Assembly: GCA_016191555.1 (NCBI GenBank)
Contig: JACPVX010000041.1
Span: forward strand, 310,001 to 374,000
Reading direction: 5' to 3'
Source: Bacteroidota bacterium
GTDB lineage: Bacteria > Bacteroidota > Bacteroidia > Cytophagales > Cyclobacteriaceae
Length of the DNA stretch: 64,000 nt
The translations under genes and the position numbers were made by a program. The notes under the pieces are model-generated. The model was not told where the DNA came from. It searched no databases and saw only the letters and a program-made list of their open reading frames with translations. Shown here piece by piece: positions 1 to 9,049 of the stretch (positions within the stretch are counted from its first letter, which is position 1; every line of letters starts with the position of its first letter).

Positions 1-192
1 GTTACACTCTACCGCTTGGAAGATAAGGGCTACATCAAATCGAGTATGGGTGGTGGAACCAACGAACGGGGCGGCAGACGCAAGCGAATTTTTACTATCA
101 CGAGTGCAGGCATGGCGATGTTGAAGGCGATGAAGGAATCTAGAATTGAATTGTGGAAGTTGGTGCCACAATTGAAAATGTCCGGTTTATGA
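1..192 (+). CDS. PadR-family transcriptional regulator, C-terminal part (5' end outside window)
   Basis: The reading frame is open from base 1 to the TGA at 190-192 and gives the last 63 residues of a PadR-type winged-helix regulator: the recognition-helix/wing region (VTLYRLEDKGYIKS, then the basic GGRRKRIFTIT wing) and the short C-terminal helix. It is nearly identical in plan to the complete PadR at 3166-3486, which supports the identification. Its stop overlaps the start of the downstream permease in an ATGA arrangement (ATG 189-191, TGA 190-192), so the two are probably translationally coupled and the regulator likely controls the permease gene. The ligand is unknown. Confidence 0.9.
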   Translation, partial: VTLYRLEDKGYIKSSMGGGTNERGGRRKRIFTITSAGMAMLKAMKESRIELWKLVPQLKMSGL

Positions 193-2855
193 ATTCTGCT
201 GTTCAACCACCTCGATTGGCGTTGAAATTTTTAAAACTTATTTGCCCCGAACATCTGTTTGAAGAAATCGAAGGCGATTTGGTTCAAAAATTCAATCGGG
301 ATGTAAAAACAATTGGAGAGAAGCGAGCGAAGTGGAGATTGCTTTGGAATGTGATTCGATTTTTTAGGCCGGGGATTTTGTTGAGGAATAAGTTGACGAT
401 GAACGTAACCCAATCCAATATGCTAGTGGCAAATTTTCATTTTACATGGCGACACCTTCGCAAGCAGAAGTTGACAACTGCGATTCATGTAATCGGGCTT
501 ACACTTGGCATTAGTGTTTGCATGCTCATCGCATTGTTTATTGATCAACAAAATAGTTTCGATGGGTATCACAAGAATGCTTCACGAATTTTTCGCGTGA
601 ATTCGATTTTCACTGAAGGCGGGATAAACATGAATTTGTACGCCACGCCTTTACCGCTTTCTCAAGCTATTCACGAAAGCATAACCGGAGTAGAGCATAC
701 TTCATCTGTCCGTACGCTCTTTAATACAGTTGTGGAAACTGCCCCGGGCAAGCTCTTCCAAGAAGATCGTATTTTACTGACAGATCAGGAGTACTTGGAT
801 ATTTTTAATATAGCCATCATTGCTGGTGATGCGCGAAAATCACTCTCCTTTCCTCACCAAGCGATTTTATCTAAGTCAATAGCTCGAAAGTATTTTGGAG
901 ATGATAATCCGATCGGCAAAACAATAAAGCTGCAATCGAAATTTGAATTTACGGTTGCCGCCATCATGCAAGACGCTCCGTCCAATACCAGTTTGCCTGC
1001 TTCTATAATTTTACCATATACCCAAGGGTCAGAGCTTACAGAACATGGAGATACTTGGTACTTTGGTGGCTTCTCGTGGGTTAAGTTGCAAGCGTCCACT
1101 TATCTGTTGCTTCCGTCAGGCGGTGACTATGAAAAAGTGAAATCACAACTTATGCAATTGGCCAACCAGAAAATCAATGCCAATCCCACCTTAAATGAAA
1201 AGATCCATGCCGCCTTCGAATTACAATCATTGCGTGACATTCATTTTGACACAGATGGATTTGGTGGTGGCCCGTGGGTAAGTGCGATGAATAAATCGTG
1301 GCTTTGGTTTTTTACCGGTATTGGTTTACTGGTTTTGGTTCTAGCCTGTGTTAACTTTTTGAACATATCAACGGCAAAGGCAGCAACCCGTGCAAAAGAA
1401 GTAGGCATTCGTAAATCAATTGGCGCGCAACGAAAACAGTTGATCGCACAATTCTTATGCGAAGCTTTCGTGCTCGTTTCTATCGCTTCACTATTATCGA
1501 TCGTAATTGTATCTGTTTCAATAAACTTCTTCGGTGATCTTTTTGGGCCGGGAGTGACCATTGAAACGATTTTATCGCTTCATTCGGGATTGTGGTTGCT
1601 TGCGTCAATTGTAGGCATTGTTCTCCTCGCAGGTTTCTATCCTGCACTTGCTATCTCACGGTTCAACCTAGTCTCAACTTTAAAATCAAGCTTTGCCATT
1701 TCAAGCACTCGCGGTAATGCATTGTTTCGAAAAAGTCTGGTAGCCGTTCAGTTTATTATATCTGGTGTATTGATTGTTTCAGTTCTCACTATCTCTGAGC
1801 AAGTAAGGTATATGCACAATAAACCACTTGGGTTAGAAAAAGATAACATTCTTTCATTGGAAGTACCCGAAATAAAACAGGGCCCAGCGCTTGCCCAAGA
1901 ATTACTTCGGATAACAGGGATCAAGGAGGTTTCCTTGTCGAGGTCGGCACCCATTAGTCTTGACCACTGGTGGAACAGCATAAGCCAGACCGCATCTTCC
2001 GACAAGCGCTTTTCAGTTTGTGCCATTTATGGCGATGAAAACTTTACTTCTTTTTATGGTCTAAAGCTATTAATCGGCCGCACTCTAGTTCCCACTGACT
2101 TCATACCTGATTCTCTTCGAAAAGCAACAACAGCTAATAAGGTTGTCGTAAATGAAAAACTGCTTGCCGATTTGGAGTTAGGCACACCAGCGGAAGCAAT
2201 CGGAAAACAATTTTGGTGGGGTGGGCCGGCAGAGATCATTGGCGTGGTAGCCGATTTCAATACCGAGCCATTGCGCTATGCTATCTCTCCAACCATTTTA
2301 ACACAGCATCCAGACCTGTTTGCTCAAATCAATATTAAGCTGAACCCTGAAAACTACGCAGTGGCACTAGCGACCGTTGAAACAACGTGGAAGAAATTTT
2401 TTCCTGACAAAGTATTTGAAGCCGCCTTTCTGGATGAACAAATCAATAATTTCTACCAGCAGGAGGATAAGATCTATAATCTCTTTAAAGTTTTCGCTTT
2501 ACTGGCAATCTCTATTTCTTGTCTCGGACTGTGGGGGCTTGTTGTCTTTATCACGCAACTTCGTACGCGCGAGATTGGTATCCGAAAAGTGATGGGTGCA
2601 TCCCTCCGTTCGATTGCATGGATATTGTCAAAGGACTTTTTTGCCACTGTCTCAATCGCATTTGTAATAGCCGCTCCGCTAGCGTTTCTCCTTATGGATT
2701 GGATACTTGCTAAAGTTGCCTATCGTATCGATATCGGCTGGGGAATATTTTCACTTGCTGCGCTTTCAATTATTGCAGCCGTGATTGTCACCATCAGCAC
2801 ACAGGTGATCCGCACAGCTAAAGCTAATCCGGTAAACGCATTGAAAAGTGAATAA
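189..2855 (+). CDS. ABC transporter permease, FtsX/MacB type, with PadR-linked N-terminal prefix domain
   Basis: 888-residue inner-membrane permease. Residues about 5-70 form a soluble prefix domain (PPRLALKFLKLICPEHLFEE, then IEGDL and RPGILLRNK) seen in Bacteroidota permeases encoded next to PadR regulators. One membrane helix follows near 95-118, then a MacB-like periplasmic domain, an FtsX block near 370-450 (motif KEVGIRKSIGA), and a second half-repeat ending with EIGIRKVMGAS and the C-terminal ANPVNALKSE. The start at 189 is preferred to an upstream ATG at 153 because it overlaps the PadR stop (ATGA) and the prefix begins right there. No ATPase gene is adjacent, so the ATP-binding partner must be elsewhere. 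Such permeases may export peptides or lipids; the substrate is unknown. Confidence 0.9.
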   Translation: MNSAVQPPRLALKFLKLICPEHLFEEIEGDLVQKFNRDVKTIGEKRAKWRLLWNVIRFFRPGILLRNKLTMNVTQSNMLVANFHFTWRHLRKQKLTTAIHVIGLTLGISVCMLIALFIDQQNSFDGYHKNASRIFRVNSIFTEGGINMNLYATPLPLSQAIHESITGVEHTSSVRTLFNTVVETAPGKLFQEDRILLTDQEYLDIFNIAIIAGDARKSLSFPHQAILSKSIARKYFGDDNPIGKTIKLQSKFEFTVAAIMQDAPSNTSLPASIILPYTQGSELTEHGDTWYFGGFSWVKLQASTYLLLPSGGDYEKVKSQLMQLANQKINANPTLNEKIHAAFELQSLRDIHFDTDGFGGGPWVSAMNKSWLWFFTGIGLLVLVLACVNFLNISTAKAATRAKEVGIRKSIGAQRKQLIAQFLCEAFVLVSIASLLSIVIVSVSINFFGDLFGPGVTIETILSLHSGLWLLASIVGIVLLAGFYPALAISRFNLVSTLKSSFAISSTRGNALFRKSLVAVQFIISGVLIVSVLTISEQVRYMHNKPLGLEKDNILSLEVPEIKQGPALAQELLRITGIKEVSLSRSAPISLDHWWNSISQTASSDKRFSVCAIYGDENFTSFYGLKLLIGRTLVPTDFIPDSLRKATTANKVVVNEKLLADLELGTPAEAIGKQFWWGGPAEIIGVVADFNTEPLRYAISPTILTQHPDLFAQINIKLNPENYAVALATVETTWKKFFPDKVFEAAFLDEQINNFYQQEDKIYNLFKVFALLAISISCLGLWGLVVFITQLRTREIGIRKVMGASLRSIAWILSKDFFATVSIAFVIAAPLAFLLMDWILAKVAYRIDIGWGIFSLAALSIIAAVIVTISTQVIRTAKANPVNALKSE

Positions 2856-3080
2856 GGAAAATAAAAAATTGGCTGCTAATTGGCAGCCTCATTGCACTTC
2901 CGTTGGCATGGTGGGGCTTAAGTCAGTGGTTAAATGGCTTTCCTTATCGGATCCATTTTTCAGCAGAGCATTTCTTGGCTCCACTCTTATTGGTGGTGGT
3001 AATTGCTTTATTAACTATCAGTTTCCAAACCATCAAAGCAGCTACATCTAACCCCGGAGATTCATTGAAAAGTGAATAAG
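2839..3080 (+). repeat. 18-bp direct repeat at the ends of a permease and a permease remnant
   Basis: The 18 bases CATTGAAAAGTGAATAAG occur at 2839-2856 (end and stop of the first permease) and again at 3063-3080 (end and stop of the remnant), 224 bp apart. Both encode LKSE-stop in frame. The identity is partly explained by homology of the two gene ends, but the exact match may also mark a site of recombination between permease copies. Confidence 0.7.
2856..3079 (+). pseudogene. C-terminal remnant of a third FtsX-type permease
   Basis: No intact gene lies between the first permease and the second PadR. One frame is open from 2852 to the TAA at 3077-3079 and translates as the end of a permease: IGSLIALPLAWW, then FPYRIHF, a last membrane helix (LLLVVVIALLTISF), and the tail IKAATSNPGDSLKSE. 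This matches the C-terminal layout of both neighbouring permeases (YRIDIGW...IRTAKANPVNALKSE and YRVDLNF...IRAAKANPVDTLRNE). There is no start codon or N-terminal part; homology begins only about 10-15 bases after the first permease's stop. I infer a leftover from deletion within a tandem array of PadR-permease units. Confidence 0.8.
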
Positions 3081-3129
3081 CAGTAAAGCATACGCTAAAA
3101 AATAGAATAATTTCTTTAACAAAATATAT

Positions 3130-3147
3130 ACTAATCCGTATATTAGT
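3130..3147. promoter_or_regulatory. Inverted repeat upstream of padR, candidate autoregulatory operator
   Basis: ACTAAT (3130-3135), a 6-base spacer, and ATTAGT (3142-3147) form a perfect dyad 18 bases before the ATG of the PadR gene at 3166. It sits in a very AT-rich stretch suited to a promoter. PadR proteins are dimers that usually bind such dyads in their own promoters, so this is the likely operator; the role is inferred from position and symmetry only. Confidence 0.5.
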
Positions 3148-3165
3148 CTGACAAAACATATAGAT

Positions 3166-3486
3166 ATGGGCAAAGAGTATCTCGGTGAGTTCGAAGAATT
3201 GGTGCTCACCATGGTGGGCATTCTTCAGGAAGAAGCTTATGGTAATGCGATTGTCAACGAGATTAAAGTGCGTGTAGGGCGATCGTGCAACCTCAGTGCC
3301 GTACACGTTACGCTGTATCGATTGGAAGATAAAGGGATGGTAAAATCGAATATGGGAGGCGCCACCAACGCGCGTGGTGGCAGGCGTAAACGGATTTTTA
3401 CGATTACGAATTCGGGCTTGGCGATGCTGCGCGCCATGAAAGAACAGCAAATGCAATTATGGAAGTTGATTCCACAGTTAAAATAG
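3166..3486 (+). CDS. PadR-family transcriptional regulator
   Basis: 106-residue winged-helix repressor of the short PadR (subfamily s1-like) type. It opens with MGKEYLGEFEELVLTMVGIL, followed by the helix-turn-helix (NLSAVHVTLYRLEDKGMVKS), the basic wing GGRRKRIFTIT and a C-terminal dimerisation helix ending LWKLIPQLK. A candidate operator dyad lies at 3130-3147. The downstream permease starts 83 bases after the stop, unlike the overlapping arrangement of the first module. It probably represses the downstream permease and itself in response to an unknown ligand. Confidence 0.9.
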   Translation: MGKEYLGEFEELVLTMVGILQEEAYGNAIVNEIKVRVGRSCNLSAVHVTLYRLEDKGMVKSNMGGATNARGGRRKRIFTITNSGLAMLRAMKEQQMQLWKLIPQLK

Positions 3487-3569
3487 TAGGCTAATTAGTC
3501 GCTGGTATTAAGCGATCCATTCTTTGATTCCTGTCAATAAAAATTTTCAGTCTGTATAAAAAATTAACG

Positions 3570-6185
3570 TTGAAAAAGAGTAGCTCTTCACCATCATTCG
3601 CTCTTCGCATTCTAGCCTCGCTTTGTCCGCCCAGTTTATACGAAAGCATTGAAGGCGATTTACTAGAGCAATATGAAGAAGATGAAAAAGAGTTTGGCGA
3701 GAAGAAGGCAAGTCGAAGGCTCTTTTGGAATACGCTGAAATTCATTCGGCCGGGAATCGTTCTACGAAACAAATTTTCATTCAATCTATTCGATCATTTT
3801 ATGCTTCTAAACTATTTTAAAGTGGCTTCGCGCGTGATGGCACGCAACAAAGCTTTTACTCTGATCAACGTGTTTGGACTTACGCTGGGTATCACCGGAG
3901 CTATTTTACTTTTCTTGTGGATCGGGCAAGAGTTTACATACGATCAGTTTCATGCTGATAAAGATCGCATCTACAAAGCGTGGAATCGCGCCACGGATAA
4001 AGGGAATATCAATTGCTGGGATGTGACACCGCGTGTACTAGCACCTACTTTACAGGAGCAACTTTCTTCAATTGAAAGTGCAGCTAGTTATGCGGGATGG
4101 GGCGATCAGCTTCTGTTTACAGTTGGGGAAAATCGTTTCCTAAAATCTACCGGAGCCTATACCGATTCAACTTTCTTGCGCATCTTTAACTTCTCTTTAT
4201 TAAAAGGCGATGCACGTACCGCACTTCGTGAACCTGCTTCGATTGTGCTGACAGAGCATTTCGCCAAAGAGCTATTTGGGGATAAAGATCCGTTTGGAGA
4301 GACACTCAACATTGGTGCCTCCGGCAATACTTTCCCTTTAAAAATTACTGGGATACTAAAAGATCTCCCGTCCAACACCGATTTCAAATTTGAATACTTA
4401 ATTCCTTTTCATTTTGTCGATGAATTGCAAGGCGGCATGGAGCGCAACTGGGGAAACAACTCGGTAGCCTCCTATATCAAACTAAAAGCGGGAAGCGATT
4501 TCGAATCCGTCAATCAGCAAATCAAAGACATCGCCAAGAAGAACCGAGAGAAATCCAAAAACATTGACGTCTTTTTATACCCGCTTACTAAAATGCGTTT
4601 GTATTCGAAATTTGAAAATGGCATTCCTTCAGGCGGGAGAATTGAAATTATCCGTATGCTTGCTATTCTAGGAATTTGTCTTATTGTAATCGCCTGTATC
4701 AATTTTATCAATTTGAGTACCGCTCGGGCGCAAAGACGTGCTAAAGAAGTTGCCGTGCGAAAAGTGAGTGGCGCATTCCGATTCTCACTTGTAGCTCAAT
4801 TTTTATGCGAGTCTATTTTAACAGCCGCTGCTGCCGGAATAGTTTCGGTAGGTATTGCCTACCTGGTGCTTCCGTTATTCAGTAGTCTGGTTCAGCAGCC
4901 CCTGAAATTGGATATCGCCAATCCGTTTGTCTGGGGCATCGGCTTAACGTTCACTATTTTGATTGGTGTGTTGGCAGGTGTTTATCCCGCGCTTTACATT
5001 TCGTCTTTCAAGCCGGTGAAAATTCTGAAGGGTATGAAACTGTCTGCTTCCAGCCGGAGCATCACTCGTAATTTTTTGGTGGTCGTTCAATTTGGATTTG
5101 CTGTGATGTTGGTGATCTCTGCCATTGTCATTCAACGTCAGATCAACTTCGTACAAAACAGAGATACTGGTTATTCAAAGGATCATCTCATCTACCAGTA
5201 TCTGACCGGTGACCTCCCAAAGAATTACACCGCCTACAAAAATGAGTTGATTCAATCTGGCATTGCCGAATCCGTCACAAAAACGAGTTCACCGATTACC
5301 GAACGATGGAGCAACACATCGAGCATTGGCTGGAACGGAAAAGATCCTCAGGTAAATATTCTCTTTGAACGATTTTACATGGATGAACATATTTCGTCCA
5401 CCGCCAAATTAAATATAATTGAAGGGCGTGATATGGACTTAAGTCAGTTCCCTTCTGATTCTACCGCAGTAATTATCAACGAGACTTCCGCGAAAGCGAT
5501 GGGCTTTAAACAACCGCTTGGAGAAATCATTACCGACAACGGGCAAGATTGGCATGTAGTGGGTGTAGTGAAAGATTTTGTTCTTACCTCGCCTTTTCAA
5601 AAAGTAGAGCCGCTCCTGCTATTCGGGTGCAAGGGCGATTGGGCATTTAATGTGATTCACATTCGTTTTAATACTAGCCACAACACACAGCAGAGTATTG
5701 CCAAGCTATCGGAACTGGCGAAGAAGTATAATCCTGAGTATCCATTTGAATATCACTTTGTAGATGTAGAATACGAGAACAAATTTGCCAACCTGAAAAC
5801 CACACAGTTAATAACCAATATATTTTCTGCTATTGCCATTCTAATTGCGGGGCTCGGATTACTCGGCTTATCGACTTATATGATCGAAGTACGCGAAAAA
5901 GAAATCGGCATACGCAAAGTGATGGGTGGCTCGGTTGCTAACATCACCAGATTATTGACTGTGAATTCGTTGAAGCCCATTTTCATCGCCATTGTTTTGT
6001 TTAGTCCGCTTGGATGGATGGCCATGAAATGGTGGCTGAACTCATATGCATACCGCGTTGACTTAAACTTCTTTACGATTGCGTATGCTGGGCTTGCGAT
6101 CATTTCCATCTCAGTTGCCATTATTAGTGTGCAAGTAATCAGGGCAGCTAAAGCAAATCCGGTTGATACGTTGCGCAATGAATAG
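3570..6185 (+). CDS. ABC transporter permease, FtsX/MacB type, with PadR-linked prefix domain (second copy)
   Basis: 871-residue paralogue of the permease at 189-2855. It has the same layout: prefix domain (SFALRILASLCPPSLYESIE, RPGIVLRNK), a first membrane helix, a periplasmic MacB-like domain, FtsX block 1 (KEVAVRKVSGA), FtsX block 2 (KEIGIRKVMGG) and the tail ANPVDTLRNE. The start chosen is TTG at 3570: the upstream in-frame stop is at 3525 and there is no ATG between, while the TTG places the N-terminus in register with the paralogue. It is probably co-transcribed with the PadR gene 83 bases upstream. No ATPase is encoded nearby. Confidence 0.88.
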   Translation: MKKSSSSPSFALRILASLCPPSLYESIEGDLLEQYEEDEKEFGEKKASRRLFWNTLKFIRPGIVLRNKFSFNLFDHFMLLNYFKVASRVMARNKAFTLINVFGLTLGITGAILLFLWIGQEFTYDQFHADKDRIYKAWNRATDKGNINCWDVTPRVLAPTLQEQLSSIESAASYAGWGDQLLFTVGENRFLKSTGAYTDSTFLRIFNFSLLKGDARTALREPASIVLTEHFAKELFGDKDPFGETLNIGASGNTFPLKITGILKDLPSNTDFKFEYLIPFHFVDELQGGMERNWGNNSVASYIKLKAGSDFESVNQQIKDIAKKNREKSKNIDVFLYPLTKMRLYSKFENGIPSGGRIEIIRMLAILGICLIVIACINFINLSTARAQRRAKEVAVRKVSGAFRFSLVAQFLCESILTAAAAGIVSVGIAYLVLPLFSSLVQQPLKLDIANPFVWGIGLTFTILIGVLAGVYPALYISSFKPVKILKGMKLSASSRSITRNFLVVVQFGFAVMLVISAIVIQRQINFVQNRDTGYSKDHLIYQYLTGDLPKNYTAYKNELIQSGIAESVTKTSSPITERWSNTSSIGWNGKDPQVNILFERFYMDEHISSTAKLNIIEGRDMDLSQFPSDSTAVIINETSAKAMGFKQPLGEIITDNGQDWHVVGVVKDFVLTSPFQKVEPLLLFGCKGDWAFNVIHIRFNTSHNTQQSIAKLSELAKKYNPEYPFEYHFVDVEYENKFANLKTTQLITNIFSAIAILIAGLGLLGLSTYMIEVREKEIGIRKVMGGSVANITRLLTVNSLKPIFIAIVLFSPLGWMAMKWWLNSYAYRVDLNFFTIAYAGLAIISISVAIISVQVIRAAKANPVDTLRNE

Positions 6186-6314
6186 GTAAAAATTTAACTA
6201 TTTGGTTCGATCGACAGGAAATACATCAAAACACTATTTCAGTTCTAAATTCATTACTTCCTGAAAAATTAATTCCCGCTGAATTATCTCAAAATTGGTT
6301 CCTATCTTTCCTAT

Positions 6315-7409
6315 ATGGATCAAAACAGATACTTGTCGCTGGATGTGCTTCGGGGCATCACAGTTACGTTGATGATCATTGTCAACACACCGGGAAATGG
6401 AGATACTACATTTGCTCCGTTGCATCATGCCGCTTGGCATGGCTTCACTCCCACCGATTGGGTATTCCCTACATTTATGTTTGTGGTGGGAAATGCGTTG
6501 AGCTTTGCCATGGGTAAATATGAGGCACTTGGCAATGCAGAAGTGTTCAAAAAAATATTCAAGCGTACGTTTATCATTTTTATGCTCGGGTTCCTCATGT
6601 ATTGGTTTCCCTTCGTCACACAGGATGCGTCAGGAGCTTACGCACTTTCACCTATTAGTAACACTCGCATTTTTGGTGTGTTGCAACGAATTGCCTTGGG
6701 CTACGGATTAGGTGCATTGATTATTCATTTTTGGAAACTGCGGGGCATTCTGATTTTTAGCGTTACCGCGCTGCTCGCCTACTGGGCTATTCTTTTCTTT
6801 TTTGGTGATTACTCTTTAACAGGAAATGCGGTACTCAGATTGGATAAATTTCTCTTGGGTGATAATCACTTATATCATGGTGAAGGCATCGCATTTGATC
6901 CGGAAGGTTTGTTGAGCACACTCCCCGCGATTGTAAATGTATTGGCCGGCTATATGACCGGAAAATTTATTCGGCAAAAAGGAAATACGTACGAGGCTAT
7001 TTCTAAAATGCTAATAGCTGGTGTGGTGCTTATTTTCGTTGCTCTCAGTTGGGATTTGGTTTTCCCGATTAATAAAAAATTATGGACAAGTTCATTTGTG
7101 CTTCTAACCGTTGGATTGGATTTAGTAGTGCTCGCAATTCTCATCTATGTAATCGATATTGTTAAAGCACAGCGATGGACTTACTTCTTTGAAGTGTTTG
7201 GTAAGAATACTCTTTTCATTTATCTGTTGTCAGAAGTGGGAATCATTCTCTTGTATTTTTTCAATCGCTACACCTGGATATTCGATCACGTATTCCTTCC
7301 AGCTTTTGGCGGATATGTCGGGTCACTTCTTTTTGCTGTCGGTTGGATGCTGATTTGCTGGGCCGTAGGCTATGCACTCGACAAAAAGAAAATCTATATA
7401 AAAGTATAG
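6315..7409 (+). CDS. HGSNAT-like membrane acyltransferase (DUF5009/COG4299 family)
   Basis: 364-residue polytopic membrane protein related to heparan-alpha-glucosaminide N-acetyltransferase. The N-terminal signature is clear: RYLSLDVLRGITVTLMIIVN, then a His-containing segment LHHAAWHGFTPTDWVFPTF that matches the catalytic-His region of the family, followed by about nine further hydrophobic helices to the basic C-terminus DKKKIYIKV. In bacteria such proteins are thought to acetylate sugars or glycans using cytoplasmic acyl donors; the substrate here is unknown. It stands alone, 129 bases after the permease and convergent with the S10 peptidase gene. Confidence 0.85.
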   Translation: MDQNRYLSLDVLRGITVTLMIIVNTPGNGDTTFAPLHHAAWHGFTPTDWVFPTFMFVVGNALSFAMGKYEALGNAEVFKKIFKRTFIIFMLGFLMYWFPFVTQDASGAYALSPISNTRIFGVLQRIALGYGLGALIIHFWKLRGILIFSVTALLAYWAILFFFGDYSLTGNAVLRLDKFLLGDNHLYHGEGIAFDPEGLLSTLPAIVNVLAGYMTGKFIRQKGNTYEAISKMLIAGVVLIFVALSWDLVFPINKKLWTSSFVLLTVGLDLVVLAILIYVIDIVKAQRWTYFFEVFGKNTLFIYLLSEVGIILLYFFNRYTWIFDHVFLPAFGGYVGSLLFAVGWMLICWAVGYALDKKKIYIKV

Positions 7410-7453
7410 TCTGCCTTTAACCGGTTGAATTTCCCGATTAAAAGCAGACTATA
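7405..7453. terminator. Hairpin between convergent genes, probable bidirectional terminator
   Basis: TATAGTCTGC (7405-7414) and GCAGACTATA (7444-7453) are perfect 10-bp inverted repeats. The stem can continue inward with TTTAA/TTAAA after one mismatch. It overlaps the stop codon of the upstream acyltransferase and lies 22 bases before the end of the leftward S10 peptidase gene. There is no long T tract, so it may act as a transcript-end stabiliser or a weak terminator. Confidence 0.55.
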
Positions 7454-7475
7454 GTACTTCTGCAACAAGAATAAC

Positions 7476-8951
7476 TTAATACTTCGCAGCACCTGTCGGA
7501 GTGCTCTTCTTGATAAAATCCCTAATGTGATCATTGGAAGAAACTAAATCTTCGGCACGCAGGTACATCATGTGGCCGCTGCGGTAGCCTTCGAAGCGCA
7601 AGCGATCTTTCATTTTGCCGCTCGGATCGAGTTGCCACATGGAATACTTCGCATCGAAATAAGTAGTAGCTCCATCATAGTATCCTGATTGAATCATCAC
7701 ATGCATGTACGGATTCTCTGCCATCGCCTGACGCAAGTTTTCACCAGTCTTATCGTTTGAGTTATCCCACGGGCGCACCGGACCAAACATGTTGTATTGT
7801 AAATCGGTTTTGTATTTCAGCACATCGCGCAGGTAATAATTAATGGCCGGAGTAAAAGAGTGCAACCACGAAGTAAGCTCGGAATTATAATCCGGTTGAT
7901 CACCTGCTTGTTGGCGATCGATACCTAAGTAACGAGAATCCAAGCGACCGACCGTCAATCCTTTTTCACGCAATAAATCTTTCCAGAAATATTGTGTTGG
8001 CACTGCTAGGTTGTGATGCATCACGGTGCGCTCAGACAAGCCGGAGTAGCGCGAAACTTTTGCCGCGATTTGTTTTTTCTTTGTCTCGTCTAAAAATCCA
8101 CCGCGGGCCAATGCCGGAATAAATTCATCGATGGTAAATGCTTCTGCTTCGGTCAACACTTCATTCAAATCTTTTTGTTGCAGATCGGCTGGCAATGCTT
8201 TTTGATACCAAGCCGCTGCAGTGTAATAAGGTAATGAGAGTGCATCGTTCACAGCTCCATCTCTTTTTATTCCCAAATCCGTGGGCGATACCAGAATCAC
8301 TCCATTTAAATACATCCAATGTGAATTTTGTAATTCCAATGCTAATCCGGAAACACGAGTCGTTCCATAGCTTTCGCCAATTAAATATTTTGGCGATGTC
8401 CATCTTCCTTGGCGAGAAACAAAATTATCAACCCAATCGCCTAAATATTTGATGTCGGCATTTACACCAAAGAAAGTGGATTTCTCTGCTTTCGGATCGA
8501 GGATACGCGAGAAGCCCGTGTTGACTGGGTCGACATAAACAATATCCGCTACATCTAAAATGGAATTAGGGTTATCATGAATTCCATACGGTTGCACCGG
8601 ATATCCTTCGGAGTCGATATTCAAAACTTTGGGACCTGTGTAGGCAACGTGCATCCACACTGATGCGGAGCCGGGACCACCGTTGAATGAAATCACCAAG
8701 GGTCTTCTGGATTTGTCGCTCACATCGGTGCGCTCGTAGTAGGTGTAAAATAGAGAAGCGCTGGGTTTGCCTTCGGCATTCCACACAGGCTGCGTGCCTG
8801 CCGTCACTTTATAAGGGACTACTTTACCCTTGATCGTAACTTGTCCTGTGGAGTTGACTGCAGACTCTGCCGGAAGCACTCGCTCTTGGGCGCTCACAAG
8901 AGTCGAAATGACAAAGCATGAAATCGAAAGATAGATTGATATTTTTTTCAT
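7476..8951 (-). CDS. Secreted serine carboxypeptidase-like peptidase, family S10
   Basis: 491-residue alpha/beta-hydrolase with a Sec signal peptide (MKKISIYLSISCFVISTLVS, cleavage likely near AQ). The oxyanion/substrate loop SFNGGPGSAS is at about 88-97. The catalytic serine is in GESYGTT (Ser194), the aspartate in GYYDGATTYFD (about Asp426) and the histidine in RSGHMMYL (about His460), so the triad is complete. S10 enzymes remove C-terminal residues from peptides at acidic pH. It is transcribed alone, leftward, and fits the many exported peptidases of this window. Confidence 0.93.
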   Translation of the reverse strand: MKKISIYLSISCFVISTLVSAQERVLPAESAVNSTGQVTIKGKVVPYKVTAGTQPVWNAEGKPSASLFYTYYERTDVSDKSRRPLVISFNGGPGSASVWMHVAYTGPKVLNIDSEGYPVQPYGIHDNPNSILDVADIVYVDPVNTGFSRILDPKAEKSTFFGVNADIKYLGDWVDNFVSRQGRWTSPKYLIGESYGTTRVSGLALELQNSHWMYLNGVILVSPTDLGIKRDGAVNDALSLPYYTAAAWYQKALPADLQQKDLNEVLTEAEAFTIDEFIPALARGGFLDETKKKQIAAKVSRYSGLSERTVMHHNLAVPTQYFWKDLLREKGLTVGRLDSRYLGIDRQQAGDQPDYNSELTSWLHSFTPAINYYLRDVLKYKTDLQYNMFGPVRPWDNSNDKTGENLRQAMAENPYMHVMIQSGYYDGATTYFDAKYSMWQLDPSGKMKDRLRFEGYRSGHMMYLRAEDLVSSNDHIRDFIKKSTPTGAAKY

Positions 8952-8978
8952 AGGGATAGAATAAATAAACTGAGCCTA

Positions 8979-8996
8979 AGTTAATTAGACTTAACT
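8979..8996. promoter_or_regulatory. Dyad upstream of S10 peptidase gene
   Basis: AGTTAA (8979-8984), six bases, then TTAACT (8991-8996) form a perfect short inverted repeat 28 bases upstream of the S10 start codon on the minus strand. Its position suits an operator, but the sequence is AT-rich and the arms short, so chance is quite possible. Confidence 0.25.
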
Positions 8997-9049
8997 AACT
9001 TTAAGTAGCCTGTATTACAAAGATTTGAATTGCTTGGATAAGCGGTATT

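Noticed and set aside
2944-3456. 170-residue minus-strand frame over the permease stub and PadR
   Set aside because: Antisense to the PadR gene and without family features; the plus-strand PadR and stub explain the sequence.
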